Shown piece after piece: positions 55,396 to 64,000 of a stretch of 64,000 nucleotides of DNA. Location of the stretch: contig CAVXNM010000026.1 of NCBI GenBank assembly GCA_963763115.1, positions 20,380 to 84,379 of the forward strand. The letters are read 5' to 3'. The DNA is from CAVQCA01 sp963763115 (GTDB taxonomy: Bacteria; Pseudomonadota; Gammaproteobacteria; UBA9214). Each line of letters opens with the position of its first letter. The stretch's first letter is position 1. A program made the translations under genes and the position numbers. The notes beneath the pieces were generated by a model. It did no database searches, was not told the origin of the DNA, and saw only the letters and a list, made by a program, of their open reading frames with translations.

Positions 55396-56430
55396 TCGCC
55401 ATATTCCAAAACAAAATCAACTTCATAATTTCCATCTCTCCAGTAAAACAATTTAATATACCCGTTTCTGCTAACATTAAGTAAATGAGCTCCAACAGCC
55501 GACTCGATATGTCGCCCCCAAATTTCACTGTTTTCTTTTATTTCAGAATATGAATAGTCTGACAACACGCTTAAAAGCGCTGTGTTTTGAACCTGAAATT
55601 TCGGACTTGATGAACGTTGCATGATCTTTCCTTTCGAAAATTTTTCTAATCCGCTAAGCAATCCGGCATTATCAAGAAGCCTCAGATAATTTGATAATGT
55701 AGTAGTATTGCCGGCATCATGCAACTGCCCGAGAATTTTATTAAATGATAATATCTGTCCGGAATAAAAACATCCCAATTCAAAAAGATTTCGCAGTAAT
55801 GCCGGTTTGTTAATCTGTTCAGTTAACAGAATATCTTTCGAAATAGTTGTTTCTATTAATGAATTTAATATATAGTCTTTCCAACGGGCTTCATCCTTAA
55901 TTAGGCCTGCTGCCCCCGGGTATCCTCCAAACCATACAAATTGATTTTCGTCAAAACCAAAAGCAGTATTCATTTCTGTCAATCCCCAATGTCCCAAGAT
56001 AAATAGTTTCAAACCGACCTGCAAGCGATTCGGTAAGTCCTTTTTGAATTAACAATCGTGATGATCCGAGAATTATTAGTTTAATGCCAATTTTATTTAA
56101 GTTATCAGCATCCCAATTGGCTTTAACGATTTCGCTCCAGTTCCGTATCTTTTGTATTTCATCAATAACAAATATTAATTCTGAATATTGGTTACTTTTC
56201 AATTTCAGCCTGGCGTTTTCCCATTGTTGCAATAACCAGTTTTCACCGGTGTTGGCCACACCATCAGCAGAAATATAAATTGCAGGTATTGAAATTTCAT
56301 TAATCACCTGTTGAACTAATGTAGTTTTTCCAACCTGACGAGGCCCTGTAACAACCTGAATGAATTTTTTTGGCTCCTTAATTCTTTTTATTAATAGTCT
56401 GAAAATGAGGACGTTTATACATATTTTCAA
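55380..56430 (-). pseudogene. AAA ATPase with DUF4143, frameshifted and truncated (Bacteroidetes-type)
   Basis: Start about 56430 with KKFIQVVTGPRQVGKTTLVQ (Walker A) and LIFVIDEIQKIRNW (Walker B), then LGSSRLLIQKGLTESLAGRF. Near 55,995 a one-base shift moves to LTEMNTAFGFDENQFVWFGG and DUF4143 continues with KDILLTEQINKPALLRNLFE. The end VDFVLEYGE breaks off at about 55,398, where the family needs about 30 more residues; the last residues LSSS come from the GC-rich side. These common prokaryotic ATPases are often of unknown or toxin-antitoxin-like role. First gene of the AT-rich block. Confidence 0.85.
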
Positions 56431-56475
56431 TTTTACTCAATTCACTGAGTAAAATTACTCAATTCACTGAGCAAT

Positions 56476-56778
56476 TCAAAATACTTTACATACAAAGAGA
56501 TAAACAAAAGAAGAGATTGCAGGCAGAAACCCAAGCAAAGAAATTGCCCTGGCTTTCGACTGGTATTTTTTCTTATCATTCAACCAATAAAAAATACCAA
56601 TTGGAATAACAGATACAAATAAAACTGTTCCGATAAAACTAAAAATTTCGCCTTTGTCGGTTAGAAACGAAAATGAATGAATCCCTTCATCGAAATACCA
56701 GAGACCAAGTGAAATTACAAACGAGATCAGAATTAGAATTATCGGAAAAATACGGCAACACATTTTGTTCTTTTCCAT
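56476..56778 (-). CDS. Small membrane protein with three hydrophobic segments (100 aa)
   Basis: Begins MEKNKMCCRIFPIILILISF and contains hydrophobic helices at about residues 10-27, 46-64 and 78-97, with a basic loop WLNDKKKYQSKARA in between. No named family recognised; AT-rich codon use matches the Bacteroidetes block. It lies between the ATPase and the DUF4249 gene on the same strand. Confidence 0.6.
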   Translation of the reverse strand: MEKNKMCCRIFPIILILISFVISLGLWYFDEGIHSFSFLTDKGEIFSFIGTVLFVSVIPIGIFYWLNDKKKYQSKARAISLLGFLPAISSFVYLFVCKVF

Positions 56779-56852
56779 TTTGAATTAGTTAAAATCAGTT
56801 AAAGATAACAAACGAAACCTATTAACATACTATTGCATAAGCAGATAACTAT

Positions 56853-57650
56853 TTACTTCCCAATTATAATTCTTTGTTTATCCGATGACCAGGCAGAAAA
56901 ATACCCCAAAGCACCGTTTGAAAGATTTGTATTTGGATTTGCCGGCGCTGCAGAACCAGGATTATTATACACTACATTGATAAATGTGTTATAAAAATCA
57001 AACACTTTTTCATCAAGTGAAATAAGCTGAATATCAACCGTATCTTTGGGATAAATATCAAAATTCCGCAAATCGATTTTCACGCGCTGTCCTTCAAAAA
57101 ACCGATCAGAAAAGAGTACAAAATCATCAGCTTTGTCTTTGAGTTTGTTATTGACGAATACTTTGATCCTGTAGAAATTATTCATATCAGGCGGATCATT
57201 AAAGTAAACATTTATAACATAACCTTTATCAAAAAAAGAGTCAGTATTATCGACATAATACCATAAGGTATCAATTTCCACTTTAGGCTGTAAAACGGAA
57301 CTTGCTTCATAAAGATTATTATTTGTATTAACAGTTAAATGATAAGTTGCACCTGTTATAACAGGAATGTCTTCAAAACTGTAAATCCCATTATTAATTT
57401 CAGGCAACAAAAAACTTTCATAATCATTAATGGTTATGCGAACATCGGCACCCGAGACCATTTTACTTTTCGACTGATCAAAATAGCTTGAAGTTTCTGA
57501 TATTTTAACTTGTGCCAAATGATTTGAGGCATCCACATTTCCCTCAATAACAACAGCCGGATTGGCTTCATTTAAGTCAACATTAATTACTTTCTCACAA
57601 CCCGAAAGAAGTAAAATCAGGATCAGAAATATGAAATAAAATCTAATCAT
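56853..57650 (-). CDS. DUF4249 lipoprotein (Bacteroidetes)
   Basis: 265 residues. A lipoprotein signal (FYFIFLILILLLSGCEK, lipobox LSGC) is followed by VINVDLNEANPAVVIEGNVD and VSGADVRITI, the typical beginning of the DUF4249 family, found almost only in Bacteroidetes. DUF4249 genes usually follow a TonB-dependent receptor, as here (17 bases downstream of it on the minus strand), suggesting a periplasmic or surface partner in uptake of an unknown ligand. Length is a little short of the usual 280-400 residues. Confidence 0.88.
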   Translation of the reverse strand: MIRFYFIFLILILLLSGCEKVINVDLNEANPAVVIEGNVDASNHLAQVKISETSSYFDQSKSKMVSGADVRITINDYESFLLPEINNGIYSFEDIPVITGATYHLTVNTNNNLYEASSVLQPKVEIDTLWYYVDNTDSFFDKGYVINVYFNDPPDMNNFYRIKVFVNNKLKDKADDFVLFSDRFFEGQRVKIDLRNFDIYPKDTVDIQLISLDEKVFDFYNTFINVVYNNPGSAAPANPNTNLSNGALGYFSAWSSDKQRIIIGK

Positions 57651-57667
57651 TTGTCATTCGTCACTGG

Positions 57668-59989
57668 TTAAAATTTAAATTTATAACTTATTGAAGGAAT
57701 AGCTTTAAATAAAGCAAATTGTACTGCCTCTGTAATACCAGGATTATCCTCATTTTCCCTAAATTGAATGAAATATGCATTTTCGCGGGCGTAAGCATTA
57801 TAAACCGAGAAGTTCCAGCTCGACTCAAACTTTTCTGTTTTTTTACGTTGCCATGTTAAACCCAAATCCAAACGATGATATGCCGGCATACGGTAGCCAT
57901 TTCGCTCGGTGTAATAACCAACCGGAATTCCTTCAATTTTATACTTCCCACTCGGAAAAGTAACCGCATTACCAGTGTAATAAATCCACGTGGCTGAGGC
58001 ACTCCATTTTTTACTGATTTCATAAATACCAACTATCGCTATATCGTGGATGCGATCATTGCGGGCCGGAAATGGTTTGCCATTATTAATCGCATCAAAT
58101 TGCCTTAAAGTTCGGCTCAATGTATAACTTATCCAGCCATTTAATCGCCCCGTATTTCGCTTTATCATAAATTCTGCGCCATAAGCCCAGCCCCGACCAA
58201 AAACAAGTTCGGACTCCACAGTAGAATTAAAAACCAGTTCTGCTCCATTCTTATAATCAATCTGGTTTTTCAATCCTTTGTAATAGATTTCAAAAGACGA
58301 TTCAAATTCGTTGTCTTTAAAATTTCTGAAATAACCTACCGATACCTGGTCAGAAATCTGAGGTTTTACATTATTACTGCTGGGCAACCATAAATCGGTA
58401 GGTGTTGTTGTTGTTGAGTTTGAAAGCAAATGCAAAAACTGGTAAATACGATTATATGAAGCTTTTACCGAGCTTTGCGGATTCAGAATATAATTAATTG
58501 CCAGCCGGGGTTCAAGTCCACCCTGCGTTTTATAAAATTTGAAATTATCGATTTTAATCGTTTTTACTAAATCGCCCTGATCATCAAATTCATAAAATTC
58601 ACCCGGCCCTACATTACTAAATAATGATAACCTTAGTCCGTAATATAATTTTAATCGTTCTGAAATATTCTGACTATTTGACAAATATGCAGCCCATTCG
58701 ATTGCCCTTCTGTGTGAAATCACTTGTGGTTTCACAATTGAATATTCATCTGCTGAAATTTTCCCCGGCAATATGTTGTGAAAAATCGCATTTATACCAA
58801 ATTTCAATGTATTATGTGCATTGAGATACCAAGTAAAATCATGTTTCAGGTTAATATCTTTTATTTCAGAACGAACGGTAACATTATAATCTCCCAGAAT
58901 ATTTATTTGATAAGAATAATTACTTACAATAAACGATGCATTTGAAAAAAGCTTCTCGCTGAAATTATGATTCCAACGTAAAGTTCCGGTAGAATTGCCC
59001 CAATCAAATCCAAACTGATCTGAATAGCCAAAATTATCGCGCCCTAAATAACCCGAAAGATAAATACGGTTATTATCGTTAATTTTATAATTGGCTTTCA
59101 AATTAAGGTCGTAAAAATATAGCTTGGTGTTTTTCAGATTTTCTTTTTTTGATAACAGCAGAAACATATCCGCATAAGTTCTGCGGGCACTTACAATAAA
59201 TGATCCTTTATCTTTTACGATTGGGCCTTCGACTGCCAGGTTTGAAGAAATAATTCCAATGCTACCCGTAACATCATACTTTTTCAGGTTTCCTTCCTTC
59301 ATTTTAATGTCGAAAACAGAAGAAGCACGGCCACCGTATTCTGCTGGTATCGCTCCTTTCAGTAAACTTGCATCGCGAATAGCTTCCGAGTTGAAAATCG
59401 AAAAGAATCCCAACAAATGCGAGGCATTATAAACCGGCGCCTCATCCAGCAAAATCAGGTTTTGGTCGATACCTCCCCCGCGAACATAAAATCCTGAATT
59501 GCCCTCTCCTGCTGATTTAACTCCAGGAGTAAGTTGTATGGTTTTCAGAATATCGCGTTCACCAAAAATTACGGGGATGGATTCAATCTTTTTGGGATCC
59601 ATTTTAACATTTCCCATTTCAAGTGACGAAATATTCCTATCGGGCCGGTCGCCGGTTACAGTTACTCCTCCAATTTCAACAGGAGCTTCAACCAAGTCAA
59701 TATCACGTTTAACATTTTGGGATAATGCCACCGGTATTTGTTGAGAATTGTAACCGATATACTGAAATCTAAGGATATAGTTTCCATCAGGCAATGATAA
59801 AGAGTAAAAGCCGTAATTGTTTGAAACTGCTCCGGTATTTGAAAGACCTTCAACAATCACTGTGGCGCCAATCAGGTCTTCACCTGTTGCACTATCGCGA
59901 ATATGCCCGCTGACCACAAATTTCTCCTGGGAAAACGCATTGACAGTTAATATTACTGCAAAAAATAAAAGAATTAATCTTTCGAACAT
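57668..59989 (-). CDS. TonB-dependent receptor with CarboxypepD_reg-like domain
   Basis: About 773 residues from ATG 59989; a longer frame to 60067 precedes the signal peptide and is rejected. Signal MFERLILLFFAVILTVNAFS, then a carboxypeptidase-regulatory-like domain (VSGHIRDSATGEDLIGATVI, to about residue 95), a plug domain (SGFYVRGGGIDQNLILLDEA, GAIPAEYGGRASSVFDIKMK) and a 22-strand-type barrel ending in aromatic ISYKFKF. It imports a large ligand across the outer membrane with TonB/ExbB energy. No SusD-like gene is present; the partner is DUF4249. Confidence 0.92.
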   Translation of the reverse strand: MFERLILLFFAVILTVNAFSQEKFVVSGHIRDSATGEDLIGATVIVEGLSNTGAVSNNYGFYSLSLPDGNYILRFQYIGYNSQQIPVALSQNVKRDIDLVEAPVEIGGVTVTGDRPDRNISSLEMGNVKMDPKKIESIPVIFGERDILKTIQLTPGVKSAGEGNSGFYVRGGGIDQNLILLDEAPVYNASHLLGFFSIFNSEAIRDASLLKGAIPAEYGGRASSVFDIKMKEGNLKKYDVTGSIGIISSNLAVEGPIVKDKGSFIVSARRTYADMFLLLSKKENLKNTKLYFYDLNLKANYKINDNNRIYLSGYLGRDNFGYSDQFGFDWGNSTGTLRWNHNFSEKLFSNASFIVSNYSYQINILGDYNVTVRSEIKDINLKHDFTWYLNAHNTLKFGINAIFHNILPGKISADEYSIVKPQVISHRRAIEWAAYLSNSQNISERLKLYYGLRLSLFSNVGPGEFYEFDDQGDLVKTIKIDNFKFYKTQGGLEPRLAINYILNPQSSVKASYNRIYQFLHLLSNSTTTTPTDLWLPSSNNVKPQISDQVSVGYFRNFKDNEFESSFEIYYKGLKNQIDYKNGAELVFNSTVESELVFGRGWAYGAEFMIKRNTGRLNGWISYTLSRTLRQFDAINNGKPFPARNDRIHDIAIVGIYEISKKWSASATWIYYTGNAVTFPSGKYKIEGIPVGYYTERNGYRMPAYHRLDLGLTWQRKKTEKFESSWNFSVYNAYARENAYFIQFRENEDNPGITEAVQFALFKAIPSISYKFKF

Positions 59990-60142
59990 GCTTACCGGTT
60001 TCGAAGCTCCAAAAGTAAAAATATTCCTGTGTTTTCTTCCGATTTTTACTGGATGCTTTTGAAACAAACTTTTTTAGGGATAGTGAATGGGAAACAAGGA
60101 TAGGTTAATTTATCGTCGATCAAAATGCCAGAGATTAATCGA

Positions 60143-60653
60143 TTATTTTAAATAGTCAGCAACATCTTCTGCCCAGTAAGTCAAAGCAGGATTTGCATGG
60201 CTCATTACATTCCGGTTTACATCACCACAGGCAGAAATGGTATCCAGCAAACTTTTATTAATCTCCTGCAATGTAGTTTTCATATTCTTTTTCAAAACTC
60301 CATGCAACTGAAAAGTCTGGCGAGTCGTTAATTTCAACGAACCATTTGCATAAGTATCCGAAAGATCATCCATTGTCAGCCACTGCTCTGGAGTTACCAT
60401 ACCGCCCGGCATCCGCACCCGAATTAAAAAAGAATAAGCAGGTTCCAGCTTCTGGTGTTTCCTCTCCTTATCAATATCACGATCGGTTTGCTGATAAAAA
60501 CCGTGAAACTTTGAGATTTGAGTATCATCCGGTGCAATTGCACCTGTAATCGGGTCGGCCATACTTTCAACCAGAGTTCCGCCGCAAATAGTTACTTTCG
60601 AATTTTATTTTTTCAACTTCTGATAATTCTTCCCACTTTATTGTTTCGTTCAT
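60143..60653 (-). pseudogene. cysI: Sulfite reductase hemoprotein, N-terminal fragment with frameshift
   Basis: ATG 60653 begins MNETIKWEELSEVEKIKFES and NYLR, then a frameshift near 60,585 leads to GTLVESMADPITGAIAPDDT, KFHGFYQQTDRDIDKERKHQ, SFLIRVRMPGGMVTPEQW and LTTRQTFQLHGVLK, the ferredoxin-like half-repeat and substrate-arginine region of assimilatory sulfite reductase. It ends with GDVNRNVMSHANPALTYWAE and a stop, far short of the approx. 560 residues needed; the siroheme/4Fe-4S Cys motifs are absent. Deletion or misassembly has removed the rest. It follows cysJ by 15 bases. Confidence 0.8.
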
Positions 60654-60668
60654 AATTCTCTTTTAGGT

Positions 60669-62489
60669 TTAATAAACATCGGACTGAAAGCGTTTTTCCC
60701 GTTTTAATTTTTTCACGTATTCAACTGCTTTTGCTTCACTTACGCCACCCTGCTCCTGAATAATTTGCAGTAATGTTTTATTTACATCTTTTGCCATGTG
60801 TTTCATATCGCCACACAAATAAAAATAGGCTCCATCTTCAATCCACTTAAATACTTCTTCTTTATTTTCAAGCAGTTTATGCTGAACATAAACTTTCTCT
60901 TCCTGATCGCGCGAGAAAGCCACATCCATTTTTTCAAGGTGATTCGATTCGAGCATTTTTTGCCATTCTACCTGATACAGGAAATCGGATTTAAAACGTC
61001 GGTCACCAAAAAACAACCATGATCCGCCCTTTAAATCGTGCATTTCCCTGTGCTGTAAAAATGCCCTGTATGGAGCAATTCCGGTTCCTGCGCCAACCAT
61101 AATAATTTTTGAACCGTTGAGTGGCATTTTAAACGCCGGATTCTTTTCGATATAAATTGGTATCTCCCCGTCAATATCAATAATATCCGCCAAATAAGAA
61201 GTGCATGCTCCAACACGAGTACGGTTCTTTTTTTCATACCGAACCACAGAAACGGTGATATGAACCTCGTCACCTACTTTATCCATACTGGAAGCAATTG
61301 AATACAAACGCGGAGGAAGCGGCCTCAGAATTTGCACCAATTTTGCCGGATGCCACTCATAAGGAAAATCTTCCAAAAGATCCAGTAAATCGCGACCATA
61401 TATATAATCATCAAGTGCATTTTCGTCTTTCAGCAACTTTTCAACGTCCTTGTTTTTGGTCTTCTCAAAATACTTCCTGATCATATCGATTGTAAGGATG
61501 GTTATTTCGAAATGATGTGTTAAAGCAGTTTTTATCGAAATTTCTCCAATTTCCGAATCAACTAACTGTTCAGAATCAAATCCTGTTTTTTTTATAATCT
61601 GCTCCACTAGGTCGTCAGGATTTTTGGCAAAAATGCCAACCGAATCTCCGGGTTCATAAGTTAATCCGGAATCATCAAGCGCCAATTCAAGATGATAAAC
61701 TTCCTTGTCGGAATCGCGACCGGTAATTTTAACTTTTTCAAGAATGGTTGCCATGTATGGATTTTTCTTTGAATAAGAAATTTCAGGCTTAGGTGACGGT
61801 TCATTTTGCATCGTACCGGGTGAATCAGGCACAGTAACCGACGAAGCAGATGGAGTGAGATTTGCAAGAAAGTTATTCATCCAGATTTCAGCATCAACTT
61901 CATAATCTACATCGCATTTTACAAGTGAAGTAACACTAAATGCCCCCAAACTTTTACATGCTGAATAAATATCTTCTCCCGTTTTACAAAAATGTTTGTA
62001 AGTTTTGTCGCCAAGCGCCAGCACAGAGAAATTCAGATTATTCAGTTTGGGCGCCCGTTTTCCGGTAACAAATTTGTAAAAATCTTCTGCCATATCCGGA
62101 GGATCACCTTCGCCATGTGTACTAACAATTATTGCCAGGTTTTCCTCTTCCTGAAGTTTTTTGTAATTGTAATCGTACATGCTAAAAACGTTGGCTGAAA
62201 CATTTTTGAATGCAGCCTTCTCTGCAAGTTTGTCTGCAAGCGTTTGCGATCTGCCGGTTTCAGAACCATATAAAATGGTAAGATTTGTGGTTGGTGTTTG
62301 CGCACTTTCAACTGCATGTCCGGCAAAAGGAGTTGCGGTTTCATTAATTGGTGCAGAACCATTCAACCCTGCCAGTCTTCCTTCGAAATAACCACTCAGC
62401 CAGATAAGCTGCTCCTTTGTTACACCATTAACCAACTCATTTAAAGCGGTTAATTGTTTCTCATTTAATTGATTTGATTTTAAACTCAT
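60669..62489 (-). CDS. cysJ: Sulfite reductase flavoprotein alpha subunit
   Basis: 606 residues, close to the usual 600. The flavodoxin domain starts LTILYGSETGRSQTLADKLA (about residue 70), then VSTHGEGDPPDMAEDFYKFV. The FAD/connecting domain has LPPRLYSIASSMDKVGDEVH with RLYSIAS, and the NADPH-binding domain MVGAGTGIAPYRAFLQHREM and YFYLCGDMKHMAKDV, ending WxSDVY. It transfers electrons from NADPH through FAD and FMN to the CysI hemoprotein for assimilatory sulfite reduction. It stands directly behind the siroheme dehydrogenase gene, a sensible assimilatory sulfur operon. Confidence 0.95.
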   Translation of the reverse strand: MSLKSNQLNEKQLTALNELVNGVTKEQLIWLSGYFEGRLAGLNGSAPINETATPFAGHAVESAQTPTTNLTILYGSETGRSQTLADKLAEKAAFKNVSANVFSMYDYNYKKLQEEENLAIIVSTHGEGDPPDMAEDFYKFVTGKRAPKLNNLNFSVLALGDKTYKHFCKTGEDIYSACKSLGAFSVTSLVKCDVDYEVDAEIWMNNFLANLTPSASSVTVPDSPGTMQNEPSPKPEISYSKKNPYMATILEKVKITGRDSDKEVYHLELALDDSGLTYEPGDSVGIFAKNPDDLVEQIIKKTGFDSEQLVDSEIGEISIKTALTHHFEITILTIDMIRKYFEKTKNKDVEKLLKDENALDDYIYGRDLLDLLEDFPYEWHPAKLVQILRPLPPRLYSIASSMDKVGDEVHITVSVVRYEKKNRTRVGACTSYLADIIDIDGEIPIYIEKNPAFKMPLNGSKIIMVGAGTGIAPYRAFLQHREMHDLKGGSWLFFGDRRFKSDFLYQVEWQKMLESNHLEKMDVAFSRDQEEKVYVQHKLLENKEEVFKWIEDGAYFYLCGDMKHMAKDVNKTLLQIIQEQGGVSEAKAVEYVKKLKREKRFQSDVY

Positions 62490-62500
62490 AAATTCACAAT

Positions 62501-62962
62501 CTACTTTTCACGAGTCAAAAACTCTTTTATTTTATTTCTTAACTGAATTGATTCATAAACATCTTCTCCGTTGGAAGCCACAGCAACAGTCATTCTTCCG
62601 TTTATGTAAATTGCCGGTGAAATAAACTGGCACATCTCGGGTTTATCATGAATGTTTACCAGAACGTCAGCTTCTTTTCCATCTGCAAGAATTTGCCGAT
62701 CGAGTTCATCGTTATTGGTACACGAATACAACATGAAATATCCTTTCAATTTTTCTTTTGAATATGCCGATTCAAAATATTTTACCCCACTTTCTTTGAT
62801 TTCATCGCAAACATTAATGGCCAAAACTTCAACTTCTGCATCAAACCGTTTCAACAGTTTTAGCTTTTTAAATGCGCTCTGTCCCCCACCAATCAGCAAT
62901 ATTTTTCCGCGGGAAATATCAAGCGAAACAGGCATAAAATTCTTATTTATCTTTCCTGTCAT
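62501..62962 (-). CDS. Precorrin-2 dehydrogenase / siroheme synthase N-domain
   Basis: 153 residues: MPVSLDISRGKILLIGGGQS (Rossmann GGGxxA-like loop), FKKLKLLKRFDAEVEV, then LYSCTNNDELDRQILADGKE and EMCQFISPAIYINGRMTVAV. This is the CysG N-terminal (precorrin-2 dehydrogenase, sometimes ferrochelatase) module without the methyltransferase part. It would make sirohydrochlorin for the siroheme of the adjacent sulfite reductase. Start 62962 overlaps nothing; six bases separate it from the DUF2061 gene upstream. Confidence 0.88.
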   Translation of the reverse strand: MTGKINKNFMPVSLDISRGKILLIGGGQSAFKKLKLLKRFDAEVEVLAINVCDEIKESGVKYFESAYSKEKLKGYFMLYSCTNNDELDRQILADGKEADVLVNIHDKPEMCQFISPAIYINGRMTVAVASNGEDVYESIQLRNKIKEFLTREK

Positions 62963-62967
62963 GTTTA

Positions 62968-63240
62968 TCAGATTTCATATTCAATCGGCGTTTCTTTAAT
63001 GCGTCCAAAATTGGTACGTTGCCACAGTCTCTCATGGAAATAATAAAGGATCATCTTGGTAAAAAGTTCTACGCCACCAATAGAAACTGCAAAATTTATG
63101 TTCCCAACAATTAACCATGAAATAAAAATTGTATCAATCGTACCTAATGTTCTCCACGAAATAGCTTTCACCAAACTTCGGTAACCTTTTTCGGTGGACT
63201 TTCTTTTTGTCTCAATTCGTTTCATAAACAAATTTTTCAC
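62968..63240 (-). CDS. DUF2061 family membrane protein
   Basis: 90 residues with RSLVKAISWRTLGTIDTIFI and SWLIVGNINFAVSIGGVELF and KMILYYFHERLWQRTNFG, the complete DUF2061 pattern (ISWR, D(T/S)xxI, YxHERxW). Two short hydrophobic helices. Members are often found with cysteine/sulfate assimilation genes, as here, and are of unknown function; a role in sulfate uptake has been suggested only by context. An alternative start is the sixth codon (63225), which would overlap the hemA end. Confidence 0.88.
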   Translation of the reverse strand: MKNLFMKRIETKRKSTEKGYRSLVKAISWRTLGTIDTIFISWLIVGNINFAVSIGGVELFTKMILYYFHERLWQRTNFGRIKETPIEYEI

Positions 63241-63815
63241 AGAACAGTTTTACTTCATCTTCAATTATCTCAGTTGCTCATATCTAGTTTTTCTTTCCTG
63301 TAAATAATATTCTTCTTTATCTGTTTCTCAATTATTTCAATATCGAAAAGATTGATATTCGGTAATTTCCCAACTTCAGGATCAATATCGCGCGGAACTG
63401 CAAGATCGAGTATGTGCATTGATTTACAGGTTTTGAAATTTTCTTTTTTAATGATGTAATGAGGGGCTGCAGTTGCTGAAATAAGTACATCAGTTTTATC
63501 AAGAATTTCATAAAGCTGGTCGAAACGAAAAGCTTTTGCCCCTATATTTATCTGCAAGTTCCCTGGCTTTATCATAAGTTCGGTTCCCGATAAAAACCGG
63601 TTCAACATCCTTTTTCAATAAAAATTTGATGATTTTTTCGTTTAAAGCATTCACACCAATAACTGTGATTTTCAAGTTTTTGATGTCACCAATTTTATCA
63701 AACAGAAAATGCACAGCGGCCTGGCTGTGCGACATTGCACCTTTGGAAATCCCGGTTTCTTTCCGCACACGTTTTCCAACAAATAGCGCGGTTTGAAATA
63801 ATTTATGGAGACTTT
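63212..63815 (-). pseudogene. hemA: Glutamyl-tRNA reductase, 5'-truncated with two frameshifts
   Basis: The frame enters from the GC-rich end: VGESLHKLFQTALFVGKRVR-like sequence (ESLHKLFQTALFVGKR), RKETGISKGAMSHSQAAVHF, then LKITVIGVNALNEKIIKFLL (NADP-binding) and DKARELADKY; an extra base near 63,545 shifts to GAKAFRFDQLYEILDKTDVL, ISATAAPHYII and HILDLAVPRDIDPEVGKL. A second shift near 63,268 leads to EIIEDEVKLFCEKFVYETN, stop 63212-63214. The catalytic N-terminal domain (with its Cys) lies outside. C5 pathway enzyme for 5-aminolevulinate and so for siroheme; its place before the siroheme genes is consistent. Confidence 0.85.
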
Positions 63816-64000
63816 CACCGCGGTGTCCTGGCGCCCCATGCCCGTCTGCGCGCCGCTGTCGTCACCATCGGGAGATCGCCGGCCGAGACGCCCAGCCTCG
63901 CCGACCCCGAGCCAGCCTCTGTCTCCTCCGCCTCTCTGGAACGAGCCTCCTCGCTCAGCCAGCCCGGCGCGGATCCGCTGGGCCGTGCTCCTCGCCCGGA
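63816..64000. other. Very GC-rich end of unrelated origin
   Basis: The last approx. 185 bases switch abruptly from AT-rich Bacteroidetes sequence to about 70 percent GC, with Pro/Ser/Ala/Arg-rich translations in several frames and no bacterial motif. HemA coding sequence breaks off at this point. It could come from a high-GC bacterium or from a eukaryotic source; too short to say. Confidence 0.6.

Noticed and set aside
1..64000. CRISPR array or Cas genes
   Set aside because: No regularly spaced repeats with unique spacers were seen; the repeats found are two or three copies at irregular distance.

Overview
The window is not one uniform stretch of genome. Bases 1 to about 55,395 are moderately GC-rich and look gammaproteobacterial: a prkA/yeaH/ycgB-type operon, an RND efflux pump, N-formylglutamate amidohydrolase and many remnants of one proteobacterial transposon family. 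From about 55,395 to about 63,815 the DNA is AT-rich and encodes typical Bacteroidetes genes (TonB receptor plus DUF4249 lipoprotein, an AAA/DUF4143 ATPase, a sulfite-reductase/siroheme/hemA block). The last 180 bases are very GC-rich and match neither part. The two joins look like contig chimerism or pasted sequence rather than natural organisation. No ribosomal marker is present, so the taxonomy is inferred from gene families only.

The most interesting part is 2,061-11,419, a candidate lanthipeptide (RiPP) gene cluster. A 74-residue precursor-like gene with a good ribosome binding site and three cysteines lies directly before an 870-residue lyase-kinase-cyclase synthetase. The cyclase keeps all three zinc ligands (two Cys, one His), which places it with class IV LanL enzymes. 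The same strand carries a P-loop sulfotransferase-like protein upstream and, downstream, a PhyH-type and a TauD-type Fe(II)/2-oxoglutarate oxygenase and a 579-residue protein I cannot assign, with the last two genes overlapping. A divergent cytochrome P450 completes the set. The working model is: kinase phosphorylates Ser/Thr of the precursor, the lyase eliminates phosphate, the cyclase makes thioethers, then oxygenases, P450 and a possible sulfo- or glycosyl-type transferase decorate the product. No protease or exporter is visible.

From 11,900 to 38,163 lies a probable accretion zone. Two copies of the same 43-base tRNA-Met(CAU) 3' end (11,900-11,942 and 38,121-38,163) bracket 26 kb of accessory DNA, and a copy of the terminator that follows the second one occurs at 27,006. 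Inside are sulfide:quinone oxidoreductase, a CBS protein, the PrkA/DUF444/SpoVR stress operon, DUF2236, a PhoU-like protein, HigA with a truncated HigB, an amino-acid permease, a P-loop kinase, a CAP-domain protein, a TAXI solute-binding protein and at least eight decayed transposase or intron fragments. No integrase is visible.

From 38.2 to 55.4 kb follow a GH13 sucrose-phosphorylase-type enzyme, HupE/UreJ, a ruined S9 peptidase, two exported proteins, an RND pump and adaptor each interrupted by a one-base homopolymer change (the pump also by an amber codon), a membrane protein, a DUF4403 gene split by TGA, and a transglutaminase/N-formylglutamate amidohydrolase group. Broken genes are unusually common throughout, which could reflect real decay or sequence error. 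Long intergenic stretches are noted where I see little in them.
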